Shown piece by piece: positions 48,455 through 58,263 of a stretch of 64,000 nucleotides of DNA; position 1 is the stretch's first letter, and each line of letters starts with the position of its first letter. A program made the translations under genes and the position numbers. Origin of the DNA: Prochlorococcus sp. AG-402-L18 (GTDB lineage Bacteria; Cyanobacteriota; Cyanobacteriia; PCC-6307; Cyanobiaceae); NCBI GenBank assembly GCA_003216725.1, contig QCIL01000003.1:1-64000 (forward strand), read 5' to 3'. The notes under the pieces are model-generated. The model made no database searches. It had not been told where the DNA came from and was given only the letters and a program-made list of their open reading frames with translations.

Positions 48455-50107
48455 TTAATTTTGTGTTTCATATATAATTGTAAGCATTGGACGCTCAACT
48501 AAGCCTTTCCACTTGGAAGATCTAAAATTCCAAAAACCATTATTTTTAGCAATAAATACCCATCCATAATTATTTGATCCATTGACCCAATTTTGCACTG
48601 TTTCAGTTACATCATAACTTCTAGTACCTTTAGTTAAGGCATCAATATTTAAAACTGAAATTACTGATGCTTCAGATCCTAATTGAATACCATTATTTAA
48701 ATCATCCCAAGTTGTATCTTCTTCCCAGTCTTTATACATTTGATACATTTCAATACTATTTTTTCCAATCTTTCTACCTTCTGAAGTAAGAGTAAGTATT
48801 GCTTTCTTAATTTTAGTATTAGGAACTATTTGACCTTTTGTATAACCAATAATATTTTTAAACTTTAAGAGGCCTTGTTTAATATTTCTTCTACCTCCAA
48901 TCAAAATATTTGATTCTCCAGAAACAAACTTCTTACTTATGAACTTATCTACTGTCCCTTGATATTTATTTTTAAATAAATTTACTTGACCTTCCCTAAA
49001 ATGAATTATTTGATGAGTATTCAAGAATTCATGTAAATTATTTAGATCACTTTTGATTTTTTGATTAATTTTTTTATTATTAGATCTATCTAATACTTTT
49101 GTCTCAGATAATTCATAAGTAGGCGAAAAAACATTAATTTCTAACTCAGATTCCTCAGGATTAAAACTAAGAAGTTTTATCCATCCATTACCTCCTTCAG
49201 GATCTTTTGAATAATCGGAAAGTATCTGAATGACTGATTGATCCAATATAGTTTCACCAACAAGTAATCCATCTCCATGCCTATGACCAGAAAGTACCAT
49301 GAATACTTGTGGAAAAGGATCAATTAATTTGTGAAATAACTGTTTTGGACTATTATTACCACTTGAAAATTGAGAGTCATTTAATATACCTATTTGTGAA
49401 CTCTCATCACTTTCTATAGAAAAATATTTTTCATCATTTTCGAGGTAATAATGTGTACTAATAATTACAGGAATTTTAGGATAAGAAGTTATTATTTCTT
49501 GAGCATATTTTATTGCCAAATCAGAAGGCTCAAACTCTAATCCAATATGTATATAAGGCTTTCCATCAGCATAGAATTTTTGAGCCATATTCATTTGAGT
49601 TAAATCACTTTGTAAGAACCATTCTTTTTGTGAGTAGCGTTTTGGACTTAAAAATTCCGAAAATTGCTTAGATGCCACCTTGTTTGAATTACAATCATAA
49701 TCATGATTACCTGGAATAATTGAATATGGGATATCATTAACTGGCATTTCTAACTTATTTAATGCCTCCATTGATCTATTCCAATTCATATGCGTCTTAT
49801 TTAAATAAGGAACTATCCCAGAAGTACAAAAAATATTAAAGTTGAAGTATTCACCTATTCCTGCAATAAAATTAGTAGGATTTTCTACAACATCACCAAC
49901 ATGAGATATAAATACAATATTTTTCCTTGATTTATTACTTATAATCCATTCGATTTGTTCTTTAAAATGAAATATATATTTATCTGAAACTGAATAACTC
50001 TGAGTATCAGGAATAATAGCAATATTGAAGATTTCAGAATTTGCTTCTTTTGGTATAAATGTTGATATTGAAATAAAAAATAATAAGAATTTATTTAACA
50101 TTCTCAT
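48455..50107 (-). CDS. Secreted metallophosphoesterase with C-terminal DNRLRE-type domain
   Basis: This ~550 aa protein has a signal peptide, a calcineurin-like phosphoesterase domain (IAIIPDTQSY, HVGDVV, PGNHDYDC, STHYYL, LSGHRHGDG; residues ~30-300) and a C-terminal region with IKKAILTLTSEG..., RSYDVTETVQNWVNGSNNYGWVFIA and RPMLTIIYE, typical of the DNRLRE beta-sandwich. It would act outside the cytoplasm on a phosphoester, possibly on the surface polymer. Confidence 0.8.
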   Translation of the reverse strand: MRMLNKFLLFFISISTFIPKEANSEIFNIAIIPDTQSYSVSDKYIFHFKEQIEWIISNKSRKNIVFISHVGDVVENPTNFIAGIGEYFNFNIFCTSGIVPYLNKTHMNWNRSMEALNKLEMPVNDIPYSIIPGNHDYDCNSNKVASKQFSEFLSPKRYSQKEWFLQSDLTQMNMAQKFYADGKPYIHIGLEFEPSDLAIKYAQEIITSYPKIPVIISTHYYLENDEKYFSIESDESSQIGILNDSQFSSGNNSPKQLFHKLIDPFPQVFMVLSGHRHGDGLLVGETILDQSVIQILSDYSKDPEGGNGWIKLLSFNPEESELEINVFSPTYELSETKVLDRSNNKKINQKIKSDLNNLHEFLNTHQIIHFREGQVNLFKNKYQGTVDKFISKKFVSGESNILIGGRRNIKQGLLKFKNIIGYTKGQIVPNTKIKKAILTLTSEGRKIGKNSIEMYQMYKDWEEDTTWDDLNNGIQLGSEASVISVLNIDALTKGTRSYDVTETVQNWVNGSNNYGWVFIAKNNGFWNFRSSKWKGLVERPMLTIIYETQN

Positions 50108-50176
50108 AAATAATAAAACCATAAAAAATTAAAATTTTTAGGACAACAAACTATGATTTTAATTGTATATTGCTTG

Positions 50177-51502
50177 TCAATTAAAATATTTTGAAAGTCT
50201 AAAACCTACTTTAATGGCATTATTAATACTCCTTTCATCAGGATAAACATTAGACATATTTCCTAAATATATATTTTTCTTCTTAAAATAATCCATCTCT
50301 GTTGCACAAAAATCAAAGTCAGTTACCACTTGTGCTTTATGAGAGATAGAGATATGAATCTTTTTTACTATGGCTTTGATATCTTTATTAGGAAAAAGTT
50401 TTATTAAACTTTTAAAAGCAAGTTCCTCGAGTTCAATATTAGATAAAACTTTTTCATTTTTTTCCAAGAATAAATATTTAGTGAGATAACCTAAATAAAT
50501 CCCTCCGTACTCTTTGGTACCTGTAAGATTTGTTTGCTCAATATATCCACAGAAGTAGATGGCTTTATCAGCAATATTTGTCCAATAAGCATTTGATAAG
50601 GATTCTCTAAGTTCTAGTAAAACGCAATAAGAGGTGAAATAATTGTGTTTTTGAAGTTTATCTTTATATAAAAGAGCATTATTTTTTAAAATTTCTGATG
50701 TTGTATTTTGATCAATAGTAAAAATTATTTTGTCTATTCCATTTAATTTAGTAACCTGGTTTTTATTATTAATTATTTCTATAAGATATTGACTTTCTTT
50801 TTTATTTAACTTGATATTAGATATTTGTGAATTTGAGTAGATTTTTGAACCACTAGAATTATTTATGAATTCGACTATTTTATCAGTTAATTTATTCAAA
50901 GATCCTTTTAAATATCCTAGCTTTTCAATACCTAATTTTCGTGATTCAAGTCTCTGTTTTAACCTTCCAGACATCCATCTTAAAGGAATAGAATTTACTT
51001 TATTGCCAAATTTTCCATTCAAGATTGGGGACCAAATACTTTTAAATGCGCTTCTACCAAAAAGTTTTTTCATCCCGAATGATAATGAATATTTATCCAA
51101 AAACATACCTTTTAGATATCCTTTTGAGAGAAGTATTATTGAAAAGATAAATCTTATCTTCGATATAAGAGTTATATGGGGATATAAAATTAAATCAATT
51201 AATCCATTCCAATTATGATGCCTTTTCTTGTGAAAAATAGACATCTTTGTAGATTTATATGTGGGTTTGCTTTTAAGAAATCTTTTGACAAAGTCAATTA
51301 AGTAAGTATCTTTTATAAAAAAATGATGATAAAAAGCTTCACAATGAAATTTGTTTGATAATTTTATAACCTTTCCCAATCCACCAAGATAGTTTGATAA
51401 TTCAACCACATGAACCTTATAACCTTTATCAATTAAAAAAACAGCCGTGGCAATTCCCGTGTAACCTCCACCAACTATTAAGACAGAATTATTTTTATTC
51501 AT
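50177..51502 (-). CDS. FAD/NAD(P)-dependent amine-oxidase-like oxidoreductase
   Basis: This 441 aa protein has an N-terminal Rossmann motif SVLIVGGGYTGIATAVFLIDKGYKVHVVELSNYLGGLG, and a later pattern like protoporphyrinogen oxidase-type or UDP-galactopyranose mutase-related enzymes found in polysaccharide clusters. The C-terminal YLGNMSNVYPDERSINNAIKVGFRLSKY gives the second FAD-contact region. It is divergent from the glycosyltransferase at 51610. Substrate is unknown, probably a sugar or lipid-linked sugar. Confidence 0.7.
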   Translation of the reverse strand: MNKNNSVLIVGGGYTGIATAVFLIDKGYKVHVVELSNYLGGLGKVIKLSNKFHCEAFYHHFFIKDTYLIDFVKRFLKSKPTYKSTKMSIFHKKRHHNWNGLIDLILYPHITLISKIRFIFSIILLSKGYLKGMFLDKYSLSFGMKKLFGRSAFKSIWSPILNGKFGNKVNSIPLRWMSGRLKQRLESRKLGIEKLGYLKGSLNKLTDKIVEFINNSSGSKIYSNSQISNIKLNKKESQYLIEIINNKNQVTKLNGIDKIIFTIDQNTTSEILKNNALLYKDKLQKHNYFTSYCVLLELRESLSNAYWTNIADKAIYFCGYIEQTNLTGTKEYGGIYLGYLTKYLFLEKNEKVLSNIELEELAFKSLIKLFPNKDIKAIVKKIHISISHKAQVVTDFDFCATEMDYFKKKNIYLGNMSNVYPDERSINNAIKVGFRLSKYFN

Positions 51503-51609
51503 ATTAAGAATATATCAGAATAATTATTTCATAATTAATTATTTAATTAAAAATAAAGTTGTTAAAAAGATTTATAAGTTGTTTAATGTTTATAAAATTA
51601 AATTATTAA

Positions 51610-52560
51610 ATGAATCAATCAATATCTTATGTAATTCCTATCTTTAATGAAGAGGTAAATTTAGAAAAAATAATTTTCAGAATTAAAACTGCTTTTGAAA
51701 AAAATAAATTATGCTCTTATGAGATAATATTCGTTGATGATGGTTCAACAGATAATACATTATCAACAATTAAAAAATTTATTAAAGAAGGCCATCCAAT
51801 AAAATGTATTTCTCTAACAAGAAATTTCGGACATCAGGCTGCTTTAAGTGCAGGTCTAAAATATCCTAAAAATGATTTCATTGCAATTCTAGATGGCGAT
51901 TTACAAGATCCCCCTGAAATTATTAATATTTTTTTGAATTATATCGATGAAGGATATGATGTTGTATATGGTGTTAGAAAAAAAAGAAAGGAAGTTTTTT
52001 ATAAAATATTGGCTTACAAAGCTTTCTATCAAATATTATCAAAATTAAGTAATATAAAAATTCCTTTAGATTCAGGAGACTTTTGTCTTTTAACACAAAA
52101 AGCTCTGTTTGCTATAAATAAAGTCCCTGAAAAAAACAGATTCATTAGAGGTATAAGATCTTATATAGGATTAAATCAAATAGGCGTGCCTTACGAAAGA
52201 GATGAAAGATATAGTGGTGAATCAAAATATAGTTTCAATAAATTATTGAAACTTGCATGTGATGGAATTTTTAGTTTTAGCGATAAACCTCTTAAAATTA
52301 CTAGTTCGATAGGAATCTTTATCTCATTATTAAGTCTATTTCTGATTATGGGATTATTAATTCAAAGAATATTTTCAATAGAAATTTTAGGGTATTCTCC
52401 AAAGGATATTCCTGGTTATACATCTATTATTATCACAAATATATTTATCTCAGGAATCCAATTATTTGCGTTAGGAATTATTGGGGAATATATTTCAAGA
52501 ATATTTGTTGAGACAAAAAAAAGGCCTACATATCTTGTTCGTGAAGTAATTGATAAATAA
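51610..52560 (+). CDS. Family 2 glycosyltransferase, GtrB/DPM-like
   Basis: This 316 aa enzyme has a GT-A domain (ISYVIPIFNEEVNLEKII, IIFVDDGSTDNTL, ARNFG-like LTRNFGHQAALSAGL, ILDGDLQDPPE) and two C-terminal membrane helices (~230-255 and ~270-295). It probably moves a sugar from a nucleotide donor to a polyprenyl phosphate for surface-polymer modification. Confidence 0.88.
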   Translation: MNQSISYVIPIFNEEVNLEKIIFRIKTAFEKNKLCSYEIIFVDDGSTDNTLSTIKKFIKEGHPIKCISLTRNFGHQAALSAGLKYPKNDFIAILDGDLQDPPEIINIFLNYIDEGYDVVYGVRKKRKEVFYKILAYKAFYQILSKLSNIKIPLDSGDFCLLTQKALFAINKVPEKNRFIRGIRSYIGLNQIGVPYERDERYSGESKYSFNKLLKLACDGIFSFSDKPLKITSSIGIFISLLSLFLIMGLLIQRIFSIEILGYSPKDIPGYTSIIITNIFISGIQLFALGIIGEYISRIFVETKKRPTYLVREVIDK

Positions 52561-52811
52561 ACTAAAGTTTGTGATTTAAGATGACTTTACTATATAAAAA
52601 GTATTGAACTAAAGAAATAAAACCTAATGTAAAACTTTTTGCATATTTAATATTTGTTCCAAAAATAATAAAATTTATAAGAAATAATAACCACATAAAA
52701 TCCCTATAATGAAAACCGATAAAAAATATTTATAAATATTTTTATAAGATTTTATATGTTTTTTTTTACAAAAAATTATTTCGCAAATCTTGGATTAATA
52801 ACTAATCACTC

Positions 52812-53891
52812 TTATTGAAATGAAGACTTTGTGTACCATGATATGGAATGAGAAACAATATCATAAATATTAGGGTATTTAGGCTCCCATCCTAATTCTT
52901 GAATAATTTTAGATGCAGAGGCTATTAAAGAAGTTGGATCTCCTTCTCTTCTTTTTTCAATAATTATTTTAATTTCTTTTTGAGTGACCTTTTCTATAAT
53001 ATTTATTATCTGTTTTACAGAAATACCAGAACCATTTCCTAAATTATAAATTTTACATAAATCATTATTTTTATAATCATGTTTGAGGTGAACTTGTTTT
53101 TTTTCAAAAATTTTTAATGCTAATACATGAGCATTTGCAAGATCACAAACATGAATATAATCCCTAAGACAAGTACCATCAAAAGTTGGATAATCATCTC
53201 CAAATATTTTTAGTGGCTTCGATTCAAAAGCAGCCTTAATAGCTAAAGGTATAAGATGTGTTTCTGGACAATGATCTTCCCCAATAACTGAATCTGGACT
53301 AGCCCCGGCAGCATTAAAGTATCTAAGGATTACACTTTTCAAATTACAGGAAATTGCCAAATCCTTAATTATCTCTTCAACCATAAGTTTACTTTTACCA
53401 TATGGATTAATTGGATTTTGAGGAGTATTTTCAGTTATTGGTGTTTCTTTTGGAATACCATAAGTAGCACATGAACTTGAAAAAATTATGGGTATTGGAT
53501 CTGAAGATGACCTTCTTGAAATAACATCATTACTACAAATAATATCTAACAAATTAATGGACTCACTTACATTATTTTTGTAATATTTTAAAGGTTGTTT
53601 TACTGATTCTCCAACATAAGCGTAAGCAGCAAAATGTATTATCGCATCAATCATTTTACCTTCATGATTAGTACTTATAAGTTCATTATGAGTACCAAAA
53701 ATTACACTTTTCAATAAATTAGTATTACCTATATTTCCACAAATAAGAGGAGTCTTAAAGATATTTTGTATTACTTTTTTATGACCATAAACTAAATTAT
53801 CAATCACTACAGGTTCGTGCTTTGCTTCAATAAGTGCTCTAACCGTATGACTTCCTATATAACCTGCCCCTCCCGTAACTAAAACTCTCAT
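52812..53891 (-). CDS. galE: UDP-glucose 4-epimerase GalE
   Basis: This 359 aa SDR enzyme starts MRVLVTGGAGYIGSHTVRAL; catalytic residues are SSCATYG and PYGKSK, with the later motifs NAAGASPDSVIGEDH and NLGNGSGISVKQII. The track start adds eight residues and is not needed. Its ATG overlaps the ugd stop (ATGA), so ugd and galE are translationally coupled. It interconverts UDP-glucose and UDP-galactose. Confidence 0.95.
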   Translation of the reverse strand: MRVLVTGGAGYIGSHTVRALIEAKHEPVVIDNLVYGHKKVIQNIFKTPLICGNIGNTNLLKSVIFGTHNELISTNHEGKMIDAIIHFAAYAYVGESVKQPLKYYKNNVSESINLLDIICSNDVISRRSSSDPIPIIFSSSCATYGIPKETPITENTPQNPINPYGKSKLMVEEIIKDLAISCNLKSVILRYFNAAGASPDSVIGEDHCPETHLIPLAIKAAFESKPLKIFGDDYPTFDGTCLRDYIHVCDLANAHVLALKIFEKKQVHLKHDYKNNDLCKIYNLGNGSGISVKQIINIIEKVTQKEIKIIIEKRREGDPTSLIASASKIIQELGWEPKYPNIYDIVSHSISWYTKSSFQ

Positions 53892-55312
53892 ATTAAGTCT
53901 CTTCCTAATTGCCAAACTAGTAATCCAGAAGATTTTGCTAAATCATGATTGGCAACATTTCTTGTATCAAAAAGCCAAGCTGGTTTTCGCATATTAGCGC
54001 TAATTTTTTGCCAATTAATATTTTCAAATTCTTCCCATTCGGTTAGGATTATTAAAGCATCAGAATTAATTGCTGATTGATAAATTGATTCAGAGTATTC
54101 CCATGTTCCATCCCTAAAATTTTCCTGAGAATTTAAATTTTTTTCGTTTAATTCGTTTTCTATTTGCTCCTTCTTAACTTTTGGGTCATATATTTCCAAT
54201 TTTGCACCCTCCTCCAAAAGATTTTTGCAGATTTGGATCGCACTCGAATCTCTTGTATCATTGGTATTGGCTTTGAAAGAAAATCCAAGTACCACTAATT
54301 TCTTACCGCTTAAAGTCCCAAATAATTTTTCTATAATAATCCTTGATATTCTATCCCTTGTCCAAATATTTATTTTTAAAACCTGTTCCCAATATTCTGC
54401 AACTTTTTCCAATCCATAGAAATCACATAAATAAATTAAATTTAAAATATCTTTTGTAAAACAACTTCCCCCAAAACCAGGACCAGACTTTAAAAATTTA
54501 TTACCTATTCTTGAATCCATGCCAATTGCATTTGCGACTTCATTAATATTCGCACTTGTAACTTCACAAATTGCTGCAATGGAATTTATAGAACTAATAC
54601 GTTGTGCAAGAAAAGCATTTGCGGTTAACTTAGATAGTTCAGAGCTCCATAGATTGGTTTTTAGAATTTTACTTTTATCAATCCAATGTCTATAAATAAA
54701 TGCTAATGACTCAATTGCCATTTCATCATGTCCACCTATTAAAACCCTATCTGGATTTTGTAAATCATTTATGGCAGTACCTTCAGATAAAAACTCAGGA
54801 TTTGAAAGTACAGAAAAAGTTTTCGGACTAGAAATTGCTTCATCTTTTTCTCTATAAGCTAATAAAATCTGATTAATAGTATCTGCGGTTCTCACTGGGA
54901 TTGTGCTTTTTTCAACAACAATAGTATGTCCTTCAGCATACTTCGCAATTTGTCTTGCAGATTCCTCTACCCATTTCAAATCACTTGCTTTACCAGCCCC
55001 AATTCCTTTAATTTTTGTAGGCGTATTGACAGATAAGAAAATCATATCTGCTTGCTTAATTGAGTCGGCAATATTAGTGGTAAAAAATAAATTCAGATCC
55101 CTTGATTTTTTGATTAAGTTTTTTAATCCTGGCTCATAAACTGGCAGCTGTTCTAAATCTTTTTTATTCCAACTCGCTATCCTATCTACATCAATATCTG
55201 CAACATAAACATCTATATTTGGGCAATTATTAGCAATTACAGACATGGTAGGGCCCCCAACATATCCAGCACCAATACAACAGATTTTTTTTATTGGATA
55301 GAATTTTTTCAT
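53888..55312 (-). CDS. ugd: UDP-glucose 6-dehydrogenase
   Basis: This 474 aa NAD-dependent enzyme oxidises UDP-glucose to UDP-glucuronate. It has ICCIGAGYVGGPTMSVIANNCPNIDVYVADID, SVNTPTK, the family block FLKSGPGFGGSCFTKDILNLIYLC with the catalytic Cys, and GFSFKANTNDTRDSSAI. The sequence, including FGGSCFTKD and VNTPTKxKGxGAGKASDLKWVE, is of the animal/plant type rather than the shorter common bacterial type. It feeds the UXS enzyme encoded just upstream. Confidence 0.93.
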   Translation of the reverse strand: MKKFYPIKKICCIGAGYVGGPTMSVIANNCPNIDVYVADIDVDRIASWNKKDLEQLPVYEPGLKNLIKKSRDLNLFFTTNIADSIKQADMIFLSVNTPTKIKGIGAGKASDLKWVEESARQIAKYAEGHTIVVEKSTIPVRTADTINQILLAYREKDEAISSPKTFSVLSNPEFLSEGTAINDLQNPDRVLIGGHDEMAIESLAFIYRHWIDKSKILKTNLWSSELSKLTANAFLAQRISSINSIAAICEVTSANINEVANAIGMDSRIGNKFLKSGPGFGGSCFTKDILNLIYLCDFYGLEKVAEYWEQVLKINIWTRDRISRIIIEKLFGTLSGKKLVVLGFSFKANTNDTRDSSAIQICKNLLEEGAKLEIYDPKVKKEQIENELNEKNLNSQENFRDGTWEYSESIYQSAINSDALIILTEWEEFENINWQKISANMRKPAWLFDTRNVANHDLAKSSGLLVWQLGRDLI

Positions 55313-55320
55313 AAATATTA

Positions 55321-56244
55321 CTATAAAGTTTTTTTAAAGTAATCAATTGTTTTTTCTAAACCCTCACTTAGTTCAATAGTTGGATTCCAATCTAATTCTT
55401 TTTTGGCTAACTCAATAGAAGGTTTTCTCTGCAAGGGATCATCTTGAGGTAAAGGTTTAAATTTATATTTTAAATCCCAATCAAATTTAGAATTAATGAT
55501 TTCTGCAAGCTCTAAGATAGTGAATTCTTTTGGATTACCTATATTAATTGGCTTGGAATAATCACTATTCATTAATTTTATTATTCCATTTACTAAATCA
55601 TCGATGTAACAAAAAGATCTTGTCTGTTGACCATTGCCATAAATTGTTAGCTTTTCATTTCTCAATGCTTGCACTATGAAATTACTTACTACTCTTCCAT
55701 CATCAGCCAACATTTTTGGGCCATATGTATTAAAAATCCTTGCCACCCTAATCTCAACATTATGTATTCTATTAAAATCAAAACATAAGGTTTCAGCTAT
55801 TCTTTTTCCTTCGTCATAACAGGCTCTTATTCCAAAAGTATTTACAGAACCTTTATAGTCTTCACTCTGAGGATTTACTTCAGGATCTCCATATACCTCA
55901 CTAGTACTCGCCATTAAAAATCTTGCGCCAACTCTTTTTGCCAATCCCAACATGTTATATGTTCCTAGAAAACTTATTTTTGCTGTTTTTATTGGATTAG
56001 ATTGATAATGTACCGGTGATGCTGGACAAGCAAAATGCCATATCTTATCAACTTCTAATAAGATAGGCTCTGTAATATCATGTCTTATTATTTCGAGATT
56101 AGGCTTTTCTTTTAAATGTAAAATATTTGTTTTTCTCCCAGTAAAATAATTATCTAAGCAAATTACTTCTTCACCATAGGATAATAATTTCTCTACAATA
56201 TGAGATCCTACAAATCCTGCACCACCAGTTACTAAATTTCTCAA
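55321..56244 (-). CDS. UDP-glucuronate decarboxylase (UXS), UDP-xylose synthase
   Basis: This 307 aa SDR protein has [18 protein letters not shown] and the UXS-specific [36 protein letters not shown], with [14 protein letters not shown] and [10 protein letters not shown] (Tyr-x3-Lys). It converts UDP-glucuronate to UDP-xylose. Together ugd, galE and uxs give UDP-galactose, UDP-glucuronate and UDP-xylose. Uxs is first in the minus-strand run. Confidence 0.93.
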   Translation of the reverse strand: MRNLVTGGAGFVGSHIVEKLLSYGEEVICLDNYFTGRKTNILHLKEKPNLEIIRHDITEPILLEVDKIWHFACPASPVHYQSNPIKTAKISFLGTYNMLGLAKRVGARFLMASTSEVYGDPEVNPQSEDYKGSVNTFGIRACYDEGKRIAETLCFDFNRIHNVEIRVARIFNTYGPKMLADDGRVVSNFIVQALRNEKLTIYGNGQQTRSFCYIDDLVNGIIKLMNSDYSKPINIGNPKEFTILELAEIINSKFDWDLKYKFKPLPQDDPLQRKPSIELAKKELDWNPTIELSEGLEKTIDYFKKTL

Positions 56245-56504
56245 AGTATTTTTTTAAATTTACAATAATATTATCATTAAATAGCATTATGAAATTTATC
56301 TTTTTTCTCCTAGCTAAAATCAAAACTAAACTCTGAAAATTAAACTAACTTTAAGAATAAATAATTTTTTTCTTTGATATATTTATAAACTTTTGAGCAT
56401 ACTAACAGTTTACAAAAACTAATATTTTATTTTGATAATTTACTTATATTTAAATTTTAAATTTATTTACTTTTCCTATCAAAAACATTTTAGGTTAGAT
56501 TTTT

Positions 56505-56759
56505 TTATACACAATTCTTATAACCTTCGATTTTTGCTAATTCCTTAATAGTTAATCCAGTTTCTTTAAGAAGTTTTTCTGCAATATTATCCTCACTAAA
56601 TTTATTTAAAGCACCTTTTTCAGAAAGTTTAATACATGTATTTTTTAATTTTGCCTCTTTAATAAGCGGGGATAAATACAAACTTAAAAGGATTAAAAAA
56701 CCTCCAAAAGTAACTACTCTTCTATGGTTTTCCCACCATTTGTAAAATTTATTAGTCAT
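56505..56759 (-). CDS. 84 aa single-span membrane protein
   Basis: MTNKFYKWWENHRRVVTFGGFLILLSLYLSPLI is followed by a helical region (AKLKNTCIKLSEKGALNKFSEDNIAEKLLKETGLTIKELAKIEG). It is probably a real gene but without known function. Confidence 0.5.
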   Translation of the reverse strand: MTNKFYKWWENHRRVVTFGGFLILLSLYLSPLIKEAKLKNTCIKLSEKGALNKFSEDNIAEKLLKETGLTIKELAKIEGYKNCV

Positions 56760-56917
56760 TTTAAAAATAAATTAATAACTTAAATATACTTGACATTAGA
56801 CTAAAAATACCCTTTTTATAAGAATTCGATAATTGATACTGATATAAGATTAAAAAAGAAAATTTGAAAAACCTTAACGTTTATTTTATCATTTTATTTA
56901 GTTTTGTTTTGAGATAG

Positions 56918-58195
56918 ATGAAAGTAGCTCTTATAGGAAATACATGTAATAACAATTTTGCTTTTTTAAGGTATCTTATTGACTTGGGTATTGATGCACA
57001 TCTATTTCTTTATAATAATGAAGGTAAAAATGATTCAAATCCAATTCATTCTCCTTCATGGGATACTTTTTCAATAAACAAAATCGAAAATAATATATCT
57101 TACCTAGACATACCAAATGGATTAATTTCTGTAGTTGGGAGACCTGATAAATTAAAACCTCCTCTTAATCTAACATCATTTGCTAATAGTATTTCAAATT
57201 TTGATATATGTGTTGGTTCAGGCCTTACTCCAGCTATATTTAAACGTCTCAAAAAAAGATTAGATGTTTTTTATCCTTATAGCATAGGTATTGAATGGAT
57301 AGGAGAATGTGAAACAAGAAAAAAATTGTCCACTTTTAATCTAGAACTACCATTCAGAAAATTATTAAAAAGTTATCAGTTAGAAGGAATTAGAAATGCT
57401 AGGAAAGTAATTAACTGGATACCTGGTTATACAGAGGATGTTTTAAAAGAGCATTCAATACCTTTTAAGATGATGCATATTCCTGTTTATTATCCAGAAA
57501 GGATAAATATTGAGCCTAAAAAAGCTTTAGAAAAATTAGATAACTCATTGATTAACAAAATTACTGATAATAATGTTTTCAAGATATTTTCATTTATGAG
57601 ACATTTTTGGGTTTTTAATACAAAAAACTATGATTCCCAATCTTGGTCTAATAACAATAAAAATAATAATCTTTTAATTCTAGGATTTAAAAAATTTATT
57701 TCCAAATTTCCTGATAGTAACGTATTACTATTCTTATCAGAATGGGGGCCTGACGTTGATGAATCAAAAAAACTTATTTCTAAGTTAGAAATTAAAGAAA
57801 AAGTTGAATGGTTACCGCTTTTACCTCGTTCATATATCTCATATATTTTATCAAAGTATGCAAATTTAGCAGTTGGCGAATTTGCCATTTCCCCAAATGA
57901 AATTTGGGGTTCTACAGCATGGGAGTGCATTGCTTTAGGAGCACCATTTATGCAAACAATAAATTTCTCTGATTCTTATTTCCAAAAAAAATTTGGATAT
58001 CCATTACCTCCTAAAGTTTTAGATGTTAAATCGAGTGATGACGTTTACATTCACATAGAAAACCAATATCGTAAAAACTCTTCATCAAAATTAAAAGAAG
58101 AAGAAAATATCTCATGGTTCAATAGTTATAACTCTCATGCTCTTGCCGCAAAATGGATTAACCTTTTCGAGGAGATTATAAATAAAAAGTCTTAA
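56918..58195 (+). CDS. Glycosyltransferase-like protein, GT-B type
   Basis: This 425 aa protein begins MKVALIGNTCNNNFAFLRYLIDLGIDAHLFLY, as in GT-B nucleotide-sugar transferases, and has a second-domain helix-turn WECIALGAPFMQTINFSDSYFQ with an EIWGSTAWECIALG loop like the donor-binding region. It lies two genes before hisH. Specific sugar unknown. Confidence 0.65.
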   Translation: MKVALIGNTCNNNFAFLRYLIDLGIDAHLFLYNNEGKNDSNPIHSPSWDTFSINKIENNISYLDIPNGLISVVGRPDKLKPPLNLTSFANSISNFDICVGSGLTPAIFKRLKKRLDVFYPYSIGIEWIGECETRKKLSTFNLELPFRKLLKSYQLEGIRNARKVINWIPGYTEDVLKEHSIPFKMMHIPVYYPERINIEPKKALEKLDNSLINKITDNNVFKIFSFMRHFWVFNTKNYDSQSWSNNNKNNNLLILGFKKFISKFPDSNVLLFLSEWGPDVDESKKLISKLEIKEKVEWLPLLPRSYISYILSKYANLAVGEFAISPNEIWGSTAWECIALGAPFMQTINFSDSYFQKKFGYPLPPKVLDVKSSDDVYIHIENQYRKNSSSKLKEEENISWFNSYNSHALAAKWINLFEEIINKKS

Positions 58196-58263
58196 TTTAT
58201 ATAGATGTTTTTCGGTTTTATAATTGCTAAATTCTATATTGAAGCAAAAGTTTATTTACTAGG

